From Propionivibrio hellwigii (GTDB taxonomy: Bacteria; Pseudomonadota; Gammaproteobacteria; Burkholderiales; Rhodocyclaceae), in contig NZ_JBEUWX010000002.1 of the NCBI RefSeq assembly GCF_041770905.1, positions 248,001 through 312,000 of the forward strand: a stretch of DNA of 64,000 nt, in the 5' to 3' direction. A program made the translations under genes and the position numbers. Below the pieces are notes generated by a model. That model ran no database searches. It saw only the letters and a program-made list of their open reading frames with translations, and was not told the origin of the DNA. Numbering within the stretch: the stretch's first letter is position 1; every line of letters begins with the position of its first letter. Below, piece by piece: positions 45,765 through 55,236 of this stretch.

Positions 45765-46364
45765 ATGATGATTTTATATTCGGGCACGACATGCCCGTTC
45801 AGCCAGCGTTGCCGCATCGTGCTTTACGAAAAGGGCATGGATTTTCAGGTTGTCGATGTCGATCTGTTTGCCAAGGCCGATGACATTGCCGCCGTCAATC
45901 CGTATGGTCGGGTGCCGGTGCTCGTCGAGCGTGACCTGATTCTATATGAGCCGAACATCATCAATGAGTATATCGACGAGCGTTTCCCACATCCTCAGTT
46001 GATGCCGCCCGATCCGATCATGCGCGCGCGCGCGCGTCAGTTGCTGGTTAGCATGGAGCGCGAAATATTCGCCTATATCGAACCGCTGGAAAAAAATAAT
46101 CTCAAGACAGCGGAAAAGGCGCGCCAGATCATCCGTGAACGCCTGATTGAGATGGCGCCGCTTTTCGTTAAGCAGAAGCATATGCTGGGCGAGGAGTTCT
46201 CGATGCTTGATGTGGCCATTGCTCCCTTGCTTTGGCGGCTTGAACACTATGGTATCGATTTGCCGAAATCGGCGGCGCCGCTGATGAAATACGCTGAACG
46301 GATTTTCAGCCGTCAGGGGTATATTGATGCGCTGACGCCTTCCGAAAAGGCCATGCGGCGTTAA
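45765..46364 (+). CDS. sspA: Stringent starvation protein A
   Basis: SspA is a GST-fold protein that binds RNA polymerase and alters transcription in starvation and acid stress. The 199-residue product (MMILYSGTTCPFSQRCRIVL) has the thioredoxin-like N-terminal domain with CPFSQRC, AAVNPYGRVPVLVERD and LYEPNIINEYIDERFPH, then a helical C-terminal domain. The start at 45765 matches family length; an earlier frame to 45714 adds an unlikely leader. sspB follows 39 bp later. Confidence 0.94.
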   Translation: MMILYSGTTCPFSQRCRIVLYEKGMDFQVVDVDLFAKADDIAAVNPYGRVPVLVERDLILYEPNIINEYIDERFPHPQLMPPDPIMRARARQLLVSMEREIFAYIEPLEKNNLKTAEKARQIIRERLIEMAPLFVKQKHMLGEEFSMLDVAIAPLLWRLEHYGIDLPKSAAPLMKYAERIFSRQGYIDALTPSEKAMRR

Positions 46365-46403
46365 ACCGTCGGTGCCTATTTTTCCGCAGGAGCCATAGAC
46401 GCC

Positions 46404-46895
46404 GTGAGCCTTCCATCGACCCGCTCTTATTTGATTCGGGCACTCCATGAATGGTGTTGCGATCATGGGTTTACGCCCTATATCACCGTCGTCGCCGATG
46501 AATGGGCGCGCGTGCCGCGTGAGTTCGTGCGCGATGGACACATCGTTCTGAACATCGATTATGAGGCAACGAACCGACTCAACATCGGTAATGAAGATAT
46601 TTCTTTTCAGGCGCGTTTCGGTGGTGTGCCGCGGGATATTCTGATTCCGGTAGGCAATGTTGTCGCCATCTATGCGCGGGAAAATGGTCATGGCATGGCC
46701 TTTGAGTACGAAAAAAGCAGCCCCGCCCAAAATGATGCGCAGGAAACGGATCAGAAAATGTCGCTCGATCGGGGATCTGATGCTGTTGCGCCTAAATTGA
46801 CGAGTCATGAAGGCCGGAACGGTGATGATGGTCATGATGATGACGGCGCGCCATTACCACCTTCCGGGCGTCCAAAGCTGCAGCGCATTAAATAA
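46404..46895 (+). CDS. sspB: ClpXP protease specificity-enhancing factor SspB
   Basis: SspB delivers ssrA-tagged proteins to ClpXP. The 163-residue product has the substrate-binding domain (SYLIRALHEWCCDHGFTPYI, HIVLNIDYEATNRLNIGNED, RFGGVPRDILIPVGNVVAIY), then a long acidic/flexible linker and a C-terminal tip, SGRPKLQRIK, that resembles the ClpX-binding peptide LRVVK-like ends. Starts at GTG 46404 with AGGAG eleven bases upstream. Conserved partner of sspA. Confidence 0.93.
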   Translation: MSLPSTRSYLIRALHEWCCDHGFTPYITVVADEWARVPREFVRDGHIVLNIDYEATNRLNIGNEDISFQARFGGVPRDILIPVGNVVAIYARENGHGMAFEYEKSSPAQNDAQETDQKMSLDRGSDAVAPKLTSHEGRNGDDGHDDDGAPLPPSGRPKLQRIK

Positions 46896-47059
46896 GATGG
46901 GCAGGGTATTCCCCGGGTACCGTCGTATCGCCGCCGCTGTGTCTACCGGTCGAGGTACATCGTCACAGCTGCAAGATATAGACAGGCTCCCAGATGCCAT
47001 GACCGCGATAGCGCGATATGGCAACGGATCTTTGCTGAGATAGCCCCACGGTTGCGGCC

Positions 47060-48376
47060 ATGGATCTCCTGCTGCTGTTTTTTCTGATCTGTATCAATGG
47101 CGTTTTCGCCATGTCCGAGATCGCTGTCGTTTCGGCGCGCAAGGCGCGTTTGCAGAAACTGGCCGATGACGGTAGTCCCGGCGCACAAGCGGCACTGGCG
47201 CTGAGCAATGAACCATCGGGCTTTTTATCGACGATCCAGGTGGGTATTACCACCGTTGGTATCCTGAGCGGCGCTATCGGGGAAAATACGCTGGCCGCGC
47301 CGCTGACTGAATGGTTGTCCCAATGGCCGGGGCTGGCGCCTTATGCGCGTGGAGTTGCCTTGACAGTCGTCGTCGTCGCGCTCACCTATTTTTCGATCAT
47401 CATTGGCGAGCTGGTGCCCAAGCGTCTCGGCTTGCTGGCACCCGAGCGGATTGCCGCCCTGATTGCACCGCCGATGGGCGTGCTGGCCAAGATTGGCAAA
47501 CCGCTGATCTGGCTGCTTTCTGCTTCTTCCGGACTGGTGCTGCATTTGCTGGGGGCGCGGCAGCGCGCTGAACCCCCCGTAACCGACGATGAAATCAACG
47601 TGTTGATGGAACAGGGGGCAGAGGCCGGCGTTTTCCACGAAAGCGAACAGACGATCGTTTCCAACGTGCTGCGTCTGGATGAGCAGCGGATTGCTTCGAT
47701 CATGACGCACCGTAATGATATTTACGCGCTCGACCTGGATGCCCCGGAAGCGCAGATCCGCGCCCGTGTGGCGGAAAGCCCTTATACGCGTATCGTTGTT
47801 TGCCGTGATGATCTCTCCCAGGTCGTTGGTATTCTACGCACGGTGGATCTTCTCCAGCCGGCGCTGGCTGGCGAAAAACTCAATATCGAACGCTTTTTGC
47901 GCCGGCCGTTGTATGTCCCGGAGGGGGTGACGACAACGCATCTGCTTGAGAATTTCCGCAAGGCGCGCGAGCAGTGTGCGTTGATTGTCGATGAGTATGG
48001 TGAGCTGGAAGGCCTGGTGACGCTGACGGACGTATTGACCGCCATTGTCGGTGAAGTGCCATCTTCGGATATCGATGAGGAACAGGAGGCCGTTCAACGC
48101 GCGGACGGTTCGTGGCTGATCGACGGTGGTTTAGCCATTGAGCGCGTCAAACAGCTTTCTGGTATCGAGGATGATCTGCCTGGCGAAGATGAAAATGCTT
48201 TCAACACGCTGGGTGGCTTGATGATGTTCGTACTCGGCCGCATCCCCATCGCCGGAGATTATTTTGAGGTGGCTGGCTACCGCTTCGAAGTTATCGACAT
48301 GGATAAAAACCGTGTTGATAAAGTGCTGCTTTCCCCTTTGCCGCCTGAGTCAGAATCCGCCGCTAAACGCCGCTAA
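47060..48376 (+). CDS. CNNM/CorC-family (HlyC/CorC) membrane protein
   Basis: The 438-residue protein has a DUF21 membrane domain (about 1-170; MDLLLLFFLICINGVFAMSEIAVVSARK, with GELVPKRLGL), paired CBS domains (about 205-330) and a C-terminal CorC/HlyC transporter-associated domain (about 350-428; TLGGLMMFVLGRIP). Such proteins are linked to magnesium or cobalt efflux and, in some bacteria, other divalent ions. Specific substrate unknown. It stands alone downstream of sspB, separated by 164 bp. Confidence 0.88.
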   Translation: MDLLLLFFLICINGVFAMSEIAVVSARKARLQKLADDGSPGAQAALALSNEPSGFLSTIQVGITTVGILSGAIGENTLAAPLTEWLSQWPGLAPYARGVALTVVVVALTYFSIIIGELVPKRLGLLAPERIAALIAPPMGVLAKIGKPLIWLLSASSGLVLHLLGARQRAEPPVTDDEINVLMEQGAEAGVFHESEQTIVSNVLRLDEQRIASIMTHRNDIYALDLDAPEAQIRARVAESPYTRIVVCRDDLSQVVGILRTVDLLQPALAGEKLNIERFLRRPLYVPEGVTTTHLLENFRKAREQCALIVDEYGELEGLVTLTDVLTAIVGEVPSSDIDEEQEAVQRADGSWLIDGGLAIERVKQLSGIEDDLPGEDENAFNTLGGLMMFVLGRIPIAGDYFEVAGYRFEVIDMDKNRVDKVLLSPLPPESESAAKRR

Positions 48377-48547
48377 AGGTGCACGCGGAAAAACGCAGCA
48401 CGTTTGACGGCCGGCACGCCTGAAATAAATATCGTGCCCAGAGCAGTCCCAGCAATCGGCTGCCGCCGGTAATTCTGATAATTAATCAATCCGCTCAACG
48501 TACTTCTTGCGGCTTTCGTGTCGAATCATCATCTAGTTTGCATTTTT

Positions 48548-48568
48548 AAATGATAAGAATTATCATTT
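48548..48568. promoter_or_regulatory. Fur box upstream of sitA
   Basis: A 9-bp inverted repeat AAATGATAA-GAA-TTATCATTT. The core TGATAAGAATTATCA matches the 7-1-7 Fur consensus with one difference. It is 79 bp upstream of the sitA start, within an AT-rich promoter region, so iron-dependent repression of the transporter is likely. Confidence 0.85.
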
Positions 48569-48646
48569 CGTGCGTTGATCCTTTTTAGGAAAAGGATCTT
48601 TCCCTGGTTTTTTAGAATTTCAAAAATCAAGAAAAGGAGTGTGTGT

Positions 48647-49552
48647 ATGTATCCATATATCCGTGCATGTGCGCGTGTGTTGATGGCGGTTTCAGCCTTG
48701 GCTTTATGCGGGCAGGTCTCTGCGGCCAGCAAACCGTTTACCGTAGTGACGACGTTCACCGTGATTGCCGATATGGCAAAAAATGTTGCCGGCAACGACG
48801 CCAGAGTGCTTTCCATTACCAAGCCGGGGGCTGAAATTCACAATTACGAACCGACGCCACAAGACTTGATCAGGGCGCAGCAGGCCGATCTGGTTTTATG
48901 GAATGGGCTGAACCTGGAGGTTTGGTTCGAGCGCTTTTTTTCCAACGTGAAGAATGTGCCTTCCGTGGTTGTGACCGCGGGCGTTACCCCCATGTCAATC
49001 CGGGGCGGTGAATACGATGGCAAGCCGAATCCGCACGCCTGGATGTCGGTCGCCAATGCGCGGATCTATGTCGACAATATCGAAGCCGCGCTGGTGAAGC
49101 ATGATCCAAAACATGCGGCCGGTTACCACAGCCGGGCGCAGGCTTACCGGGAGAAGCTCAATGCGATGGACGGTGAATTGCGTAAACGCGTCGAACGGGT
49201 GCCTGCCGAGCAGCGCTGGCTGGTGACGAGCGAAGGCGCATTCAGCTATCTGGCGCGTGACTTGGGATTGCGTGAAGCATATTTGTGGCCGATCAACGCC
49301 GAGCAGCAAGGTACGCCGCAGCAGGTTTCCGCGCTAATCGAAACGGTGCGTAAAAATAAGATTCCGGTGGTTTTCAGCGAAAGTACGGTATCCGACAAAC
49401 CGGCGAAGCAGGTCGCCAAGGAAAGCGGCGCGCGCTATGGCGGTGTGCTCTACGTAGATTCGCTTTCTGCTGCGAATGGCCCGGTACCGACTTTCCTTGA
49501 TCTTCTGCGTGTGACAACGGACACCGTGATGAAAGGTTTGGAGGCGAAGTGA
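48647..49552 (+). CDS. sitA: Manganese/iron ABC transporter, substrate-binding protein
   Basis: A 301-residue periplasmic cluster A-I metal-binding protein of the SitA/YfeA/TroA group. A signal peptide (about 1-27, ending QVSA) precedes KPFTVVTTFTVIADMAKNVAG. Likely metal ligands are His in GAEIHNYEPTP, His in NPHAWMS, Glu in VVFSESTVSD and Asp in LYVDSLSA. The H/H/E/D set suits Mn or Fe rather than Zn. Start 48647 has AAGGAG seven bases upstream. A 336-bp gap separates it from the ATPase gene. Confidence 0.93.
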   Translation: MYPYIRACARVLMAVSALALCGQVSAASKPFTVVTTFTVIADMAKNVAGNDARVLSITKPGAEIHNYEPTPQDLIRAQQADLVLWNGLNLEVWFERFFSNVKNVPSVVVTAGVTPMSIRGGEYDGKPNPHAWMSVANARIYVDNIEAALVKHDPKHAAGYHSRAQAYREKLNAMDGELRKRVERVPAEQRWLVTSEGAFSYLARDLGLREAYLWPINAEQQGTPQQVSALIETVRKNKIPVVFSESTVSDKPAKQVAKESGARYGGVLYVDSLSAANGPVPTFLDLLRVTTDTVMKGLEAK

Positions 49553-49888
49553 CCCTGCCTGCGTCCTCAATTCAGTGCCTAAAAGGCCGTTGCTCTGTGG
49601 CTGCATTGAAGTTTTGTCCGGGGCGGGCGATATCAGTAGCGAAGGATAGGCATGGGCAGTTTTTGGCTGAACGAAATCGATACTGCGAATGATTGGAAAT
49701 CTGAAAACGGCTTGGCTGCTGATTGAGATCACCGTTGTAAATGGACTGGAGAGAAACGCGCGCAATTGAAATAAAGGAACTGGAATGAACCTCACAGGCG
49801 TCATGTTTGCCAGCTTTTTAAAGCTTCGCAACTGCGCTTTGCGGGTTCCAGAATCGCCGAAATTAATGATGGAATTTGCCTGCTGATC
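49553..49888. other. Gap between sitA and sitB
   Basis: 336 bp without a supported gene, repeat or clear terminator. Unusual in this operon type, where sitA and sitB are normally adjacent. It may hold a second promoter or an mRNA processing region; I see no strong signal. Confidence 0.4.
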
Positions 49889-50728
49889 ATGACTCCGGAT
49901 GAAATGACCGACACTTCGCTTAACACTTCACTGGAAGTGGCGGATATCGCTGTAACGTATCCGAACGGACACCGCGCCATTCACGATGTATCGTTTTCTC
50001 TGCGCGGCGGGGTGACCTGTGCGTTGGTTGGCGTCAATGGCAGCGGCAAATCCACTTTGTTCAATGCCATTATCGGCATCGTGCATCCGCAGAAGGGGTC
50101 GGTGCGGATCAACGGCTTGCCCGTGGCGCAGGCGCTCAAACGCAACAGCGTTGCCTATGTGCCGCAGAGCGAAAATATCGACTGGCATTTTCCGATTCTG
50201 GTCAAGGATGTCGTTATGCTGGGGCGTTACGGCCATATGGGGCCGCTGCGTCGGCCGCACGATGCCGACCGCGTGGCGGTGCGCGCGGCAATGGAGCGCA
50301 TGGGCATTGCCGATCTTGCCGAGCGTCAGATCGGCGCACTCTCCGGAGGCCAGAAAAAACGGGTATTCCTGGCGCGTGCGCTGGCGCAGGAGAGTCGCGT
50401 CATTCTGCTTGATGAACCTTTTACCGGCGTCGATGTGCAAACGGAATATGCGGTGATGGATCTGTTGCAGGCGCTGCGTGAGCAGGGATATTTGATGTTG
50501 GTTTCTACGCACAACCTGGGGGCAGTGCCGCGCTACTGCAACGAAGTGGTGCTGCTCAACCGCACCGTCATTGCCCGCGGATCAGTGGCGGATGTTTATA
50601 CGGTAGACAATCTGGAGCGCACCTTCGGCGGCATGCTCAAGAATATTGGTCTCGGTGAAACCGCGCCGCAGGTACGTATTGTCAGCGATGACGAACATCC
50701 GGCCGTCTTTTTTGGTGGGCAGGCTTGA
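49889..50728 (+). CDS. sitB: Manganese/iron ABC transporter, ATP-binding protein
   Basis: The 279-residue ATPase has Walker A GVNGSGKSTLF, the Q-loop VPQSENIDWHFPI, the ABC signature LSGGQKKRVFLARAL, Walker B VILLDEPFTGVD and the switch histidine in VSTHNLG. The sequence around IDWHFPILVKDVVMLGRYGHMG is typical for the Sit/Yfe metal subfamily. It is followed by two permeases after 38 bp. Confidence 0.94.
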   Translation: MTPDEMTDTSLNTSLEVADIAVTYPNGHRAIHDVSFSLRGGVTCALVGVNGSGKSTLFNAIIGIVHPQKGSVRINGLPVAQALKRNSVAYVPQSENIDWHFPILVKDVVMLGRYGHMGPLRRPHDADRVAVRAAMERMGIADLAERQIGALSGGQKKRVFLARALAQESRVILLDEPFTGVDVQTEYAVMDLLQALREQGYLMLVSTHNLGAVPRYCNEVVLLNRTVIARGSVADVYTVDNLERTFGGMLKNIGLGETAPQVRIVSDDEHPAVFFGGQA

Positions 50729-50766
50729 TGGTCTGTGGCTGGAATCATTCTCCCAGGTGATGCGCC

Positions 50767-51654
50767 ATGAATTTTCTGCTTGAGCCTTTGCACTATGACT
50801 TTATGCTCAAGGCGTTGTTTTGCAGCGCCTTGATCGGTTGCGTCTGCGCGTTACTTTCCGTGTTTCTTTTGCTCAAAGGTTGGTCGCTGATTGGCGATGC
50901 GCTTTCGCATGCCGTCGTGCCGGGCGTTGCTGTGGCCTATTTGTGGCAGTTGCCTTACGCACTGGGGGCGTTTACCACTGGGCTATTCGCCGCCGCCGCC
51001 ATGCTGGTGCTGCGTCGCCTGCCGATGCTGAGGCAGGACGCAGTGATCGGTTTTGTGTTCTCCGTATTTTTTGCTACGGGTTTGCTGATCATTTCGTTGT
51101 ACCCGACAGCAGTGGATTTGCAAGCCGTGATTTACGGCAATATCCTGGGCATTGCCGACAGTGACCTGTGGCAGATGCTAGTCATTGCTGGCGTTTCCTT
51201 GCTGATTTTGGCGCTGAAGTGGCGGGATTTCATGCTGCTGTTTTTTGACGACGTGCAGGCTGTGACCACGGGTCTGCCGGTGCGCCGCCTGCAATGGTTG
51301 TTTTTCGCACTGGTCAGTGCAGCCGTTGTGGCCGCCTTGCAGACTGTCGGCGCCATTTTAGTTATTGCTTTGCTGATTACGCCGGGCGCGACGGCTTTTT
51401 TGATGACCGACCGTTTCGGTCGCGTGCTGATCTGCGCGCTGATCATTGGTGTCGTCACAGCCGTTGTCGGCGCCTATGCCAGTTATTTTCTTGATGCTGC
51501 GACCGGTGCGGTCATCGTCGTTCTGCAAAGTTTTTTGTTTCTGCTGGTTTTTGCCATCAAGCATCTCGCCGTACACCGTGCGACACAGACGAAGAGCGCT
51601 CATCGACTGCAATGCACAGCGCCCGTTCGATACGGGGAGGAGGGCAGCGTATGA
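50767..51654 (+). CDS. sitC: Manganese/iron ABC transporter, permease
   Basis: A 295-residue ABC-3 family permease with about eight hydrophobic segments and the motif LKGWSLIGDALSHAVVPGVAVAY near residues 35-57. LYPTAVDLQAVIYGNILGI is also characteristic. The end overlaps sitD by ATGA. Paralogue of sitD, with which it would form the membrane channel. Confidence 0.93.
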   Translation: MNFLLEPLHYDFMLKALFCSALIGCVCALLSVFLLLKGWSLIGDALSHAVVPGVAVAYLWQLPYALGAFTTGLFAAAAMLVLRRLPMLRQDAVIGFVFSVFFATGLLIISLYPTAVDLQAVIYGNILGIADSDLWQMLVIAGVSLLILALKWRDFMLLFFDDVQAVTTGLPVRRLQWLFFALVSAAVVAALQTVGAILVIALLITPGATAFLMTDRFGRVLICALIIGVVTAVVGAYASYFLDAATGAVIVVLQSFLFLLVFAIKHLAVHRATQTKSAHRLQCTAPVRYGEEGSV

Positions 51655-52490
51655 GCGGCTGGCTGGAGGCATTTAATTATCCGTTCATGCAGCAAGCGCT
51701 CTGGGTTGCCTTGCTGCTCGGATTGACCTGCGCCATGCTTTCGTGCTTCCTGGTGCTCAAAGGCTGGGCGCTGATGGGTGATGCCATTTCGCACGCCATT
51801 CTGCCCGGCATCGTTATCGCAGCCATTTTTGGATGGCCGCTGGCGCTGGGTGCATTTTGCGCCGCGCTTGTTTGCGCACTGACGACCGGCTGGCTCGAAT
51901 ACCGCAGCGTCCTGAAGAGCGATACGCTACTGGGCATCGTTTTTTCCGGCATGTTTGCCGCTGGCATCATTCTTTTCCAGAAAGCCGATAGCGGCCAGCA
52001 TTTAACGCACATTCTGTTCGGCAACCTGCTGGGCATGCAGCCCGGGCAGCGCTGGCAGGTTCTCTGGATCTGCCTAACGGTCCTGATTGTGCTGGCCTTG
52101 AAATGGCGCGATTTCATGTTGTTCGTTTTCGATGCCGCCCATGCACGGCTCAGTGGCCTGTCCGTGCCGTTCCTTTATGTCGGCCTGCTGGCGCTGTTGG
52201 CGCTGACTGCTGTCGGCGCAATGCAGGCCGTTGGCGTCGTACTGGCGGTGGCGATGCTGATTGCGCCCGGAATCAGCGCGCAACTGGTGGTCAGCCGTTT
52301 TCACCACATGCTGATCGTTGCCGCGCTGCTCTCAATGTGTGCCACCTACGCCGGCGTGCTGATCAGCTTTCGGCTCGATGCCTCGACGGGCGCCTGCATC
52401 GTACTTTGTCAGGCGGCGGGCTTTTTTCTGATGCTGTTGCTACATTATGGTATGCATTACAGAAAGACCCGAATGCCATCGCACGCATGA
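51651..52490 (+). CDS. sitD: Manganese/iron ABC transporter, permease
   Basis: The second ABC-3 permease, 279 residues: LKGWALMGDAISHAILPGIV, SGQHLTHILFGNLLGMQPGQ, then VGVVLAVAMLIAPGISAQLV. Start at 51651 overlaps the sitC stop; GGAGG is upstream. The gene ends 28 bp before the convergent brnQ. Confidence 0.93.
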   Translation: MSGWLEAFNYPFMQQALWVALLLGLTCAMLSCFLVLKGWALMGDAISHAILPGIVIAAIFGWPLALGAFCAALVCALTTGWLEYRSVLKSDTLLGIVFSGMFAAGIILFQKADSGQHLTHILFGNLLGMQPGQRWQVLWICLTVLIVLALKWRDFMLFVFDAAHARLSGLSVPFLYVGLLALLALTAVGAMQAVGVVLAVAMLIAPGISAQLVVSRFHHMLIVAALLSMCATYAGVLISFRLDASTGACIVLCQAAGFFLMLLLHYGMHYRKTRMPSHA

Positions 52491-52518
52491 GCGGCGCGTT
52501 TCTGTGTTTTTTCGCTAA

Positions 52519-53883
52519 TCAGGACGGTGTGGAATCGATCGCTGGCCTGGGGCGTTGCAGAATCTTTATGGTCATGCCAATGCCAAAACCGATCAGCGCC
52601 GGCACTACCCAGCCCAAGCCGGAGGCGTACAGCGGCAGGTAGTCGCCAAACAGCGCATGCAGGCGCATGGGCAGGCCGTGCTCGACACCGCTAAATGCTT
52701 TCCAGCCGTCAAACAGTGCGACCGTCCCTGTCGCGAGCATCGTGCAGATATAGACGATGCGGCCGCCGCCAAAAAAATTATGGAGCAGGGCGAGTGCGAT
52801 GAGAGCGATCGTCAGCGGGTAGAGCAACATCAGTGCGGGCACAGAAAGTTTGATGATGGTGTTGAGCCCGACATTGGCGAGTCCGCAGGACACCAGCGTG
52901 AAGAGGATGGCCCAGGTGCGGTAGGCGCATCGCGGCAGCAGGCGGTTGAAATATCCCGAACAGGAAGTGATCAGCCCGACTGCGGTAGACAGGCAGGCAA
53001 GGAACACGATCACGGCCAGCAAGATTTTGCCGGCATTGCCGAAGTAATGTTCAGCGCTTTTCGAGAGTACGGCCGCCCCGTTTTGTTGCAGGCCGATGCC
53101 GCCAACGCTGGTGGCGCCCATATAGGCAATGAAAACATAAACCACCGACAGGCAAAGCGCCGCCACGCAACCGGCGCGCATCGTCAGGCTAAGCATTTGC
53201 CGTTTATCCGACACGCCCTTGCTGCGTACGCTGCTGATGACGATGATGGCGAAGACCAGCGAAGCGAGCGCATCCATCGTTTCGTAACCGGCGATGATGC
53301 CTTGGGTCAGCGCGTGCGTGTCGTAGCCGCTCGCGGCCTGCGGCGCCTGCGGCGCGGCCATCGGTTTTATGGCCGCGGTGATCACCAGAATGGCGATGGT
53401 CAGGAGCAAGGCCGGCGTGAGCACCTTGCCGATGCGGTCGACCAGCTTGCCCGGCGAAATTGACAGCCAGTACGACGCACCGAAGAAGAGTAGACAGAAG
53501 GCCGCCAGATACAGTCTTTTGCCGTATTCATCAAGTTCACCGAGGAAGGGCGCGACGCCGATTTCGAAGGATACGGTTGCTGTACGCGGAATAGCGAACA
53601 AGGGGCCAATCGCCAGATACAGCATCACGGCAAACAGCGTGCCGTACCAGGGCGTAACGCGCGATGCCAGATCCTGTACATCGCGCGAGCCGGAATAGCC
53701 GACCGCGATAACGCCCAGCAGGGGCAGTCCGGCGCCGGTCAGCAAAAAGCCGCTCATGGCAGCGAAAATGTGATCCCCCGCCTGCTGCCCCATCAGCGCG
53801 GGGAAAATCAAATTGCCCGCGCCGAAAAACAGTGCGAACAGCATCAAGCCCGTGGCTACAAAAATAGATCTGTGAGTATGCAT
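52519..53883 (-). CDS. brnQ: Branched-chain amino acid:cation symporter BrnQ
   Basis: A 454-residue LIVCS-family carrier with about 12 membrane helices, importing leucine, isoleucine and valine with Na+ or H+. Family motifs include LMLFALFFGAGNLIFPALMG at the start, YLAIGPLFAIPRTATVSFEIG, GYETMDALASLVFAIIV and CSGYFNRLLP. The start at 53883 (MHTHRSIFVATG) is set by the first helix; the longer frame is unsupported. Uptake of the same amino acids made by ilvIHC, but not genetically linked. Confidence 0.94.
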   Translation of the reverse strand: MHTHRSIFVATGLMLFALFFGAGNLIFPALMGQQAGDHIFAAMSGFLLTGAGLPLLGVIAVGYSGSRDVQDLASRVTPWYGTLFAVMLYLAIGPLFAIPRTATVSFEIGVAPFLGELDEYGKRLYLAAFCLLFFGASYWLSISPGKLVDRIGKVLTPALLLTIAILVITAAIKPMAAPQAPQAASGYDTHALTQGIIAGYETMDALASLVFAIIVISSVRSKGVSDKRQMLSLTMRAGCVAALCLSVVYVFIAYMGATSVGGIGLQQNGAAVLSKSAEHYFGNAGKILLAVIVFLACLSTAVGLITSCSGYFNRLLPRCAYRTWAILFTLVSCGLANVGLNTIIKLSVPALMLLYPLTIALIALALLHNFFGGGRIVYICTMLATGTVALFDGWKAFSGVEHGLPMRLHALFGDYLPLYASGLGWVVPALIGFGIGMTIKILQRPRPAIDSTPS

Positions 53884-54040
53884 GTCTATGTAAAGTGTGT
53901 CACACCGGCGTTGATGAAATCGGGGCCATTCCGGACAGGCTGGCGCCCGACAATCGTCTTGCCACACACTGTTTAATTTCCAAAAATACTACCGCTCTGC
54001 CCAATGGTCAGAGCGGTCACACGAAAAGTCTGGGTAACGA

Positions 54041-54065
54041 AAAAACCGCCATCGGCAGGCGGTTT
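54041..54065 (-). terminator. Rho-independent terminator after methyltransferase gene
   Basis: On the minus strand, AACCGCC and GGCGGTT pair around a 7-base loop, followed by a T-run (TTTTTTCG). It lies about 90 bp past the stop of the 54151 gene and before the brnQ promoter region. Confidence 0.85.
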
Positions 54066-54150
54066 CCACGCACCGAATATATCAGTATTTATGCATGAAA
54101 CAAAGTCGGGGTGCGCTGGAAGCCGTTCCGGGGAAGCATTCCCTCGGCAT

Positions 54151-55059
54151 TCATGCATTATTTTCTGCCGGAGCGGGCGGAACGGGAGAATCGAGAAAGC
54201 GGCTGCTTAGCGCTTCAAGGCCCAGCTGGTGCAGGATCGTCGCCAGCCGTTGCGCCGCGTTGCCGCGCGTTTGCCCGGTGTATTCGGCGATGATCAGCTC
54301 GTTCTTGAGCGAATGTTCCCAGCCGACCAGTTCGGTGGTGGTGACGCGATAAGCATGGGCTTCCAGTTGCAGGCAACGCAACACATTGGTCAGCAAACTG
54401 CCGAATTCGCGCGTGTGGATTGGGTGACGCCACAGTTCGGCGAGCGGAGTGCGTGCCAGCGCGGCACTCTTGTTTTGGCGCAGGACGGCGGCGACTTCCG
54501 CCTGACAGCAGGGGGCCAGCACCACAAAGCGGGCGCGCTTGTGCAGGGCAAAGCGGATGGCATCGTCCGTCGCCGTATCGCAGGCATGCAGGGCGGTGAC
54601 GATATCGACCCGCGCCGGCAGGGTGGGTGCATGAATCGAAGCCTCGGCACTCAGATGCTCAAAATACATGCGGGAAAAACCCAGGCGGCCAGCCAGTTCA
54701 CGCGAACGCGTGACGAGTTCGGCGCGCGTCTCGATGCCGAAAATCTGCCCGCAATGCCGGGGATGCAAAAACAGATCGTAGAGGATAAAGCCGAGATACG
54801 ACTTGCCCGCGCCAAGGTCGACGAGCGTGAAATCGCCTTGCGCTTCCTGTAGATGAACCAGCAGCGGTTCGATGAACTGGTAGAGATGGCGAACCTGTTT
54901 CAGCTTGCGGCGGCTGTCCTGGTTGAGCTTGCCCTCGCGCGTCAGGATATGCAGTTCCTTAAGCAGTTCGATCGACTGGCCGGCGATCAACGGTTCAGCA
55001 GGCGCCGGCGCGGGGGGCTTGCCGCTGTGCCGGGTATTTGGGGATTTTTTGGGATTCAT
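54151..55059 (-). CDS. SAM-dependent methyltransferase (METTL25-like)
   Basis: The 302-residue product has a Rossmann SAM motif VDLGAGKSYLGFILYD near residue 75 and a conserved LAPCCQAEVAAVL segment near 185, features of methyltransferase_32/METTL25-like proteins. The N-terminus is lysine/proline-rich. TALHACDTATDDAI between them is also family-typical. Substrate is unknown; the conserved PCCQ motif suggests rRNA or protein targets but this is not established. Start at 55059 (MNPKKSPN); the upstream extension is low-quality. Confidence 0.82.
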   Translation of the reverse strand: MNPKKSPNTRHSGKPPAPAPAEPLIAGQSIELLKELHILTREGKLNQDSRRKLKQVRHLYQFIEPLLVHLQEAQGDFTLVDLGAGKSYLGFILYDLFLHPRHCGQIFGIETRAELVTRSRELAGRLGFSRMYFEHLSAEASIHAPTLPARVDIVTALHACDTATDDAIRFALHKRARFVVLAPCCQAEVAAVLRQNKSAALARTPLAELWRHPIHTREFGSLLTNVLRCLQLEAHAYRVTTTELVGWEHSLKNELIIAEYTGQTRGNAAQRLATILHQLGLEALSSRFLDSPVPPAPAENNA

Positions 55060-55236
55060 GATGCGGGCGATTTTATCGTGCTTCGCGTAAGGCACGTACG
55101 GGCAAAAAAAGAGCGATCGATAGAACAAAGCGCAGCAGCCGGGCAGATAAAGCACGGACTCATGCGCCGGCAATGCGATAATGCCCCCCGTTTATTGCAT
55201 CCCCCACATTTGAGTTCTGACTTTTCTGGATCGTTC

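Noticed and set aside
49553..49888. Pseudogene between sitA and sitB
   Set aside because: No fragment in any frame resembles a transporter or other known protein.
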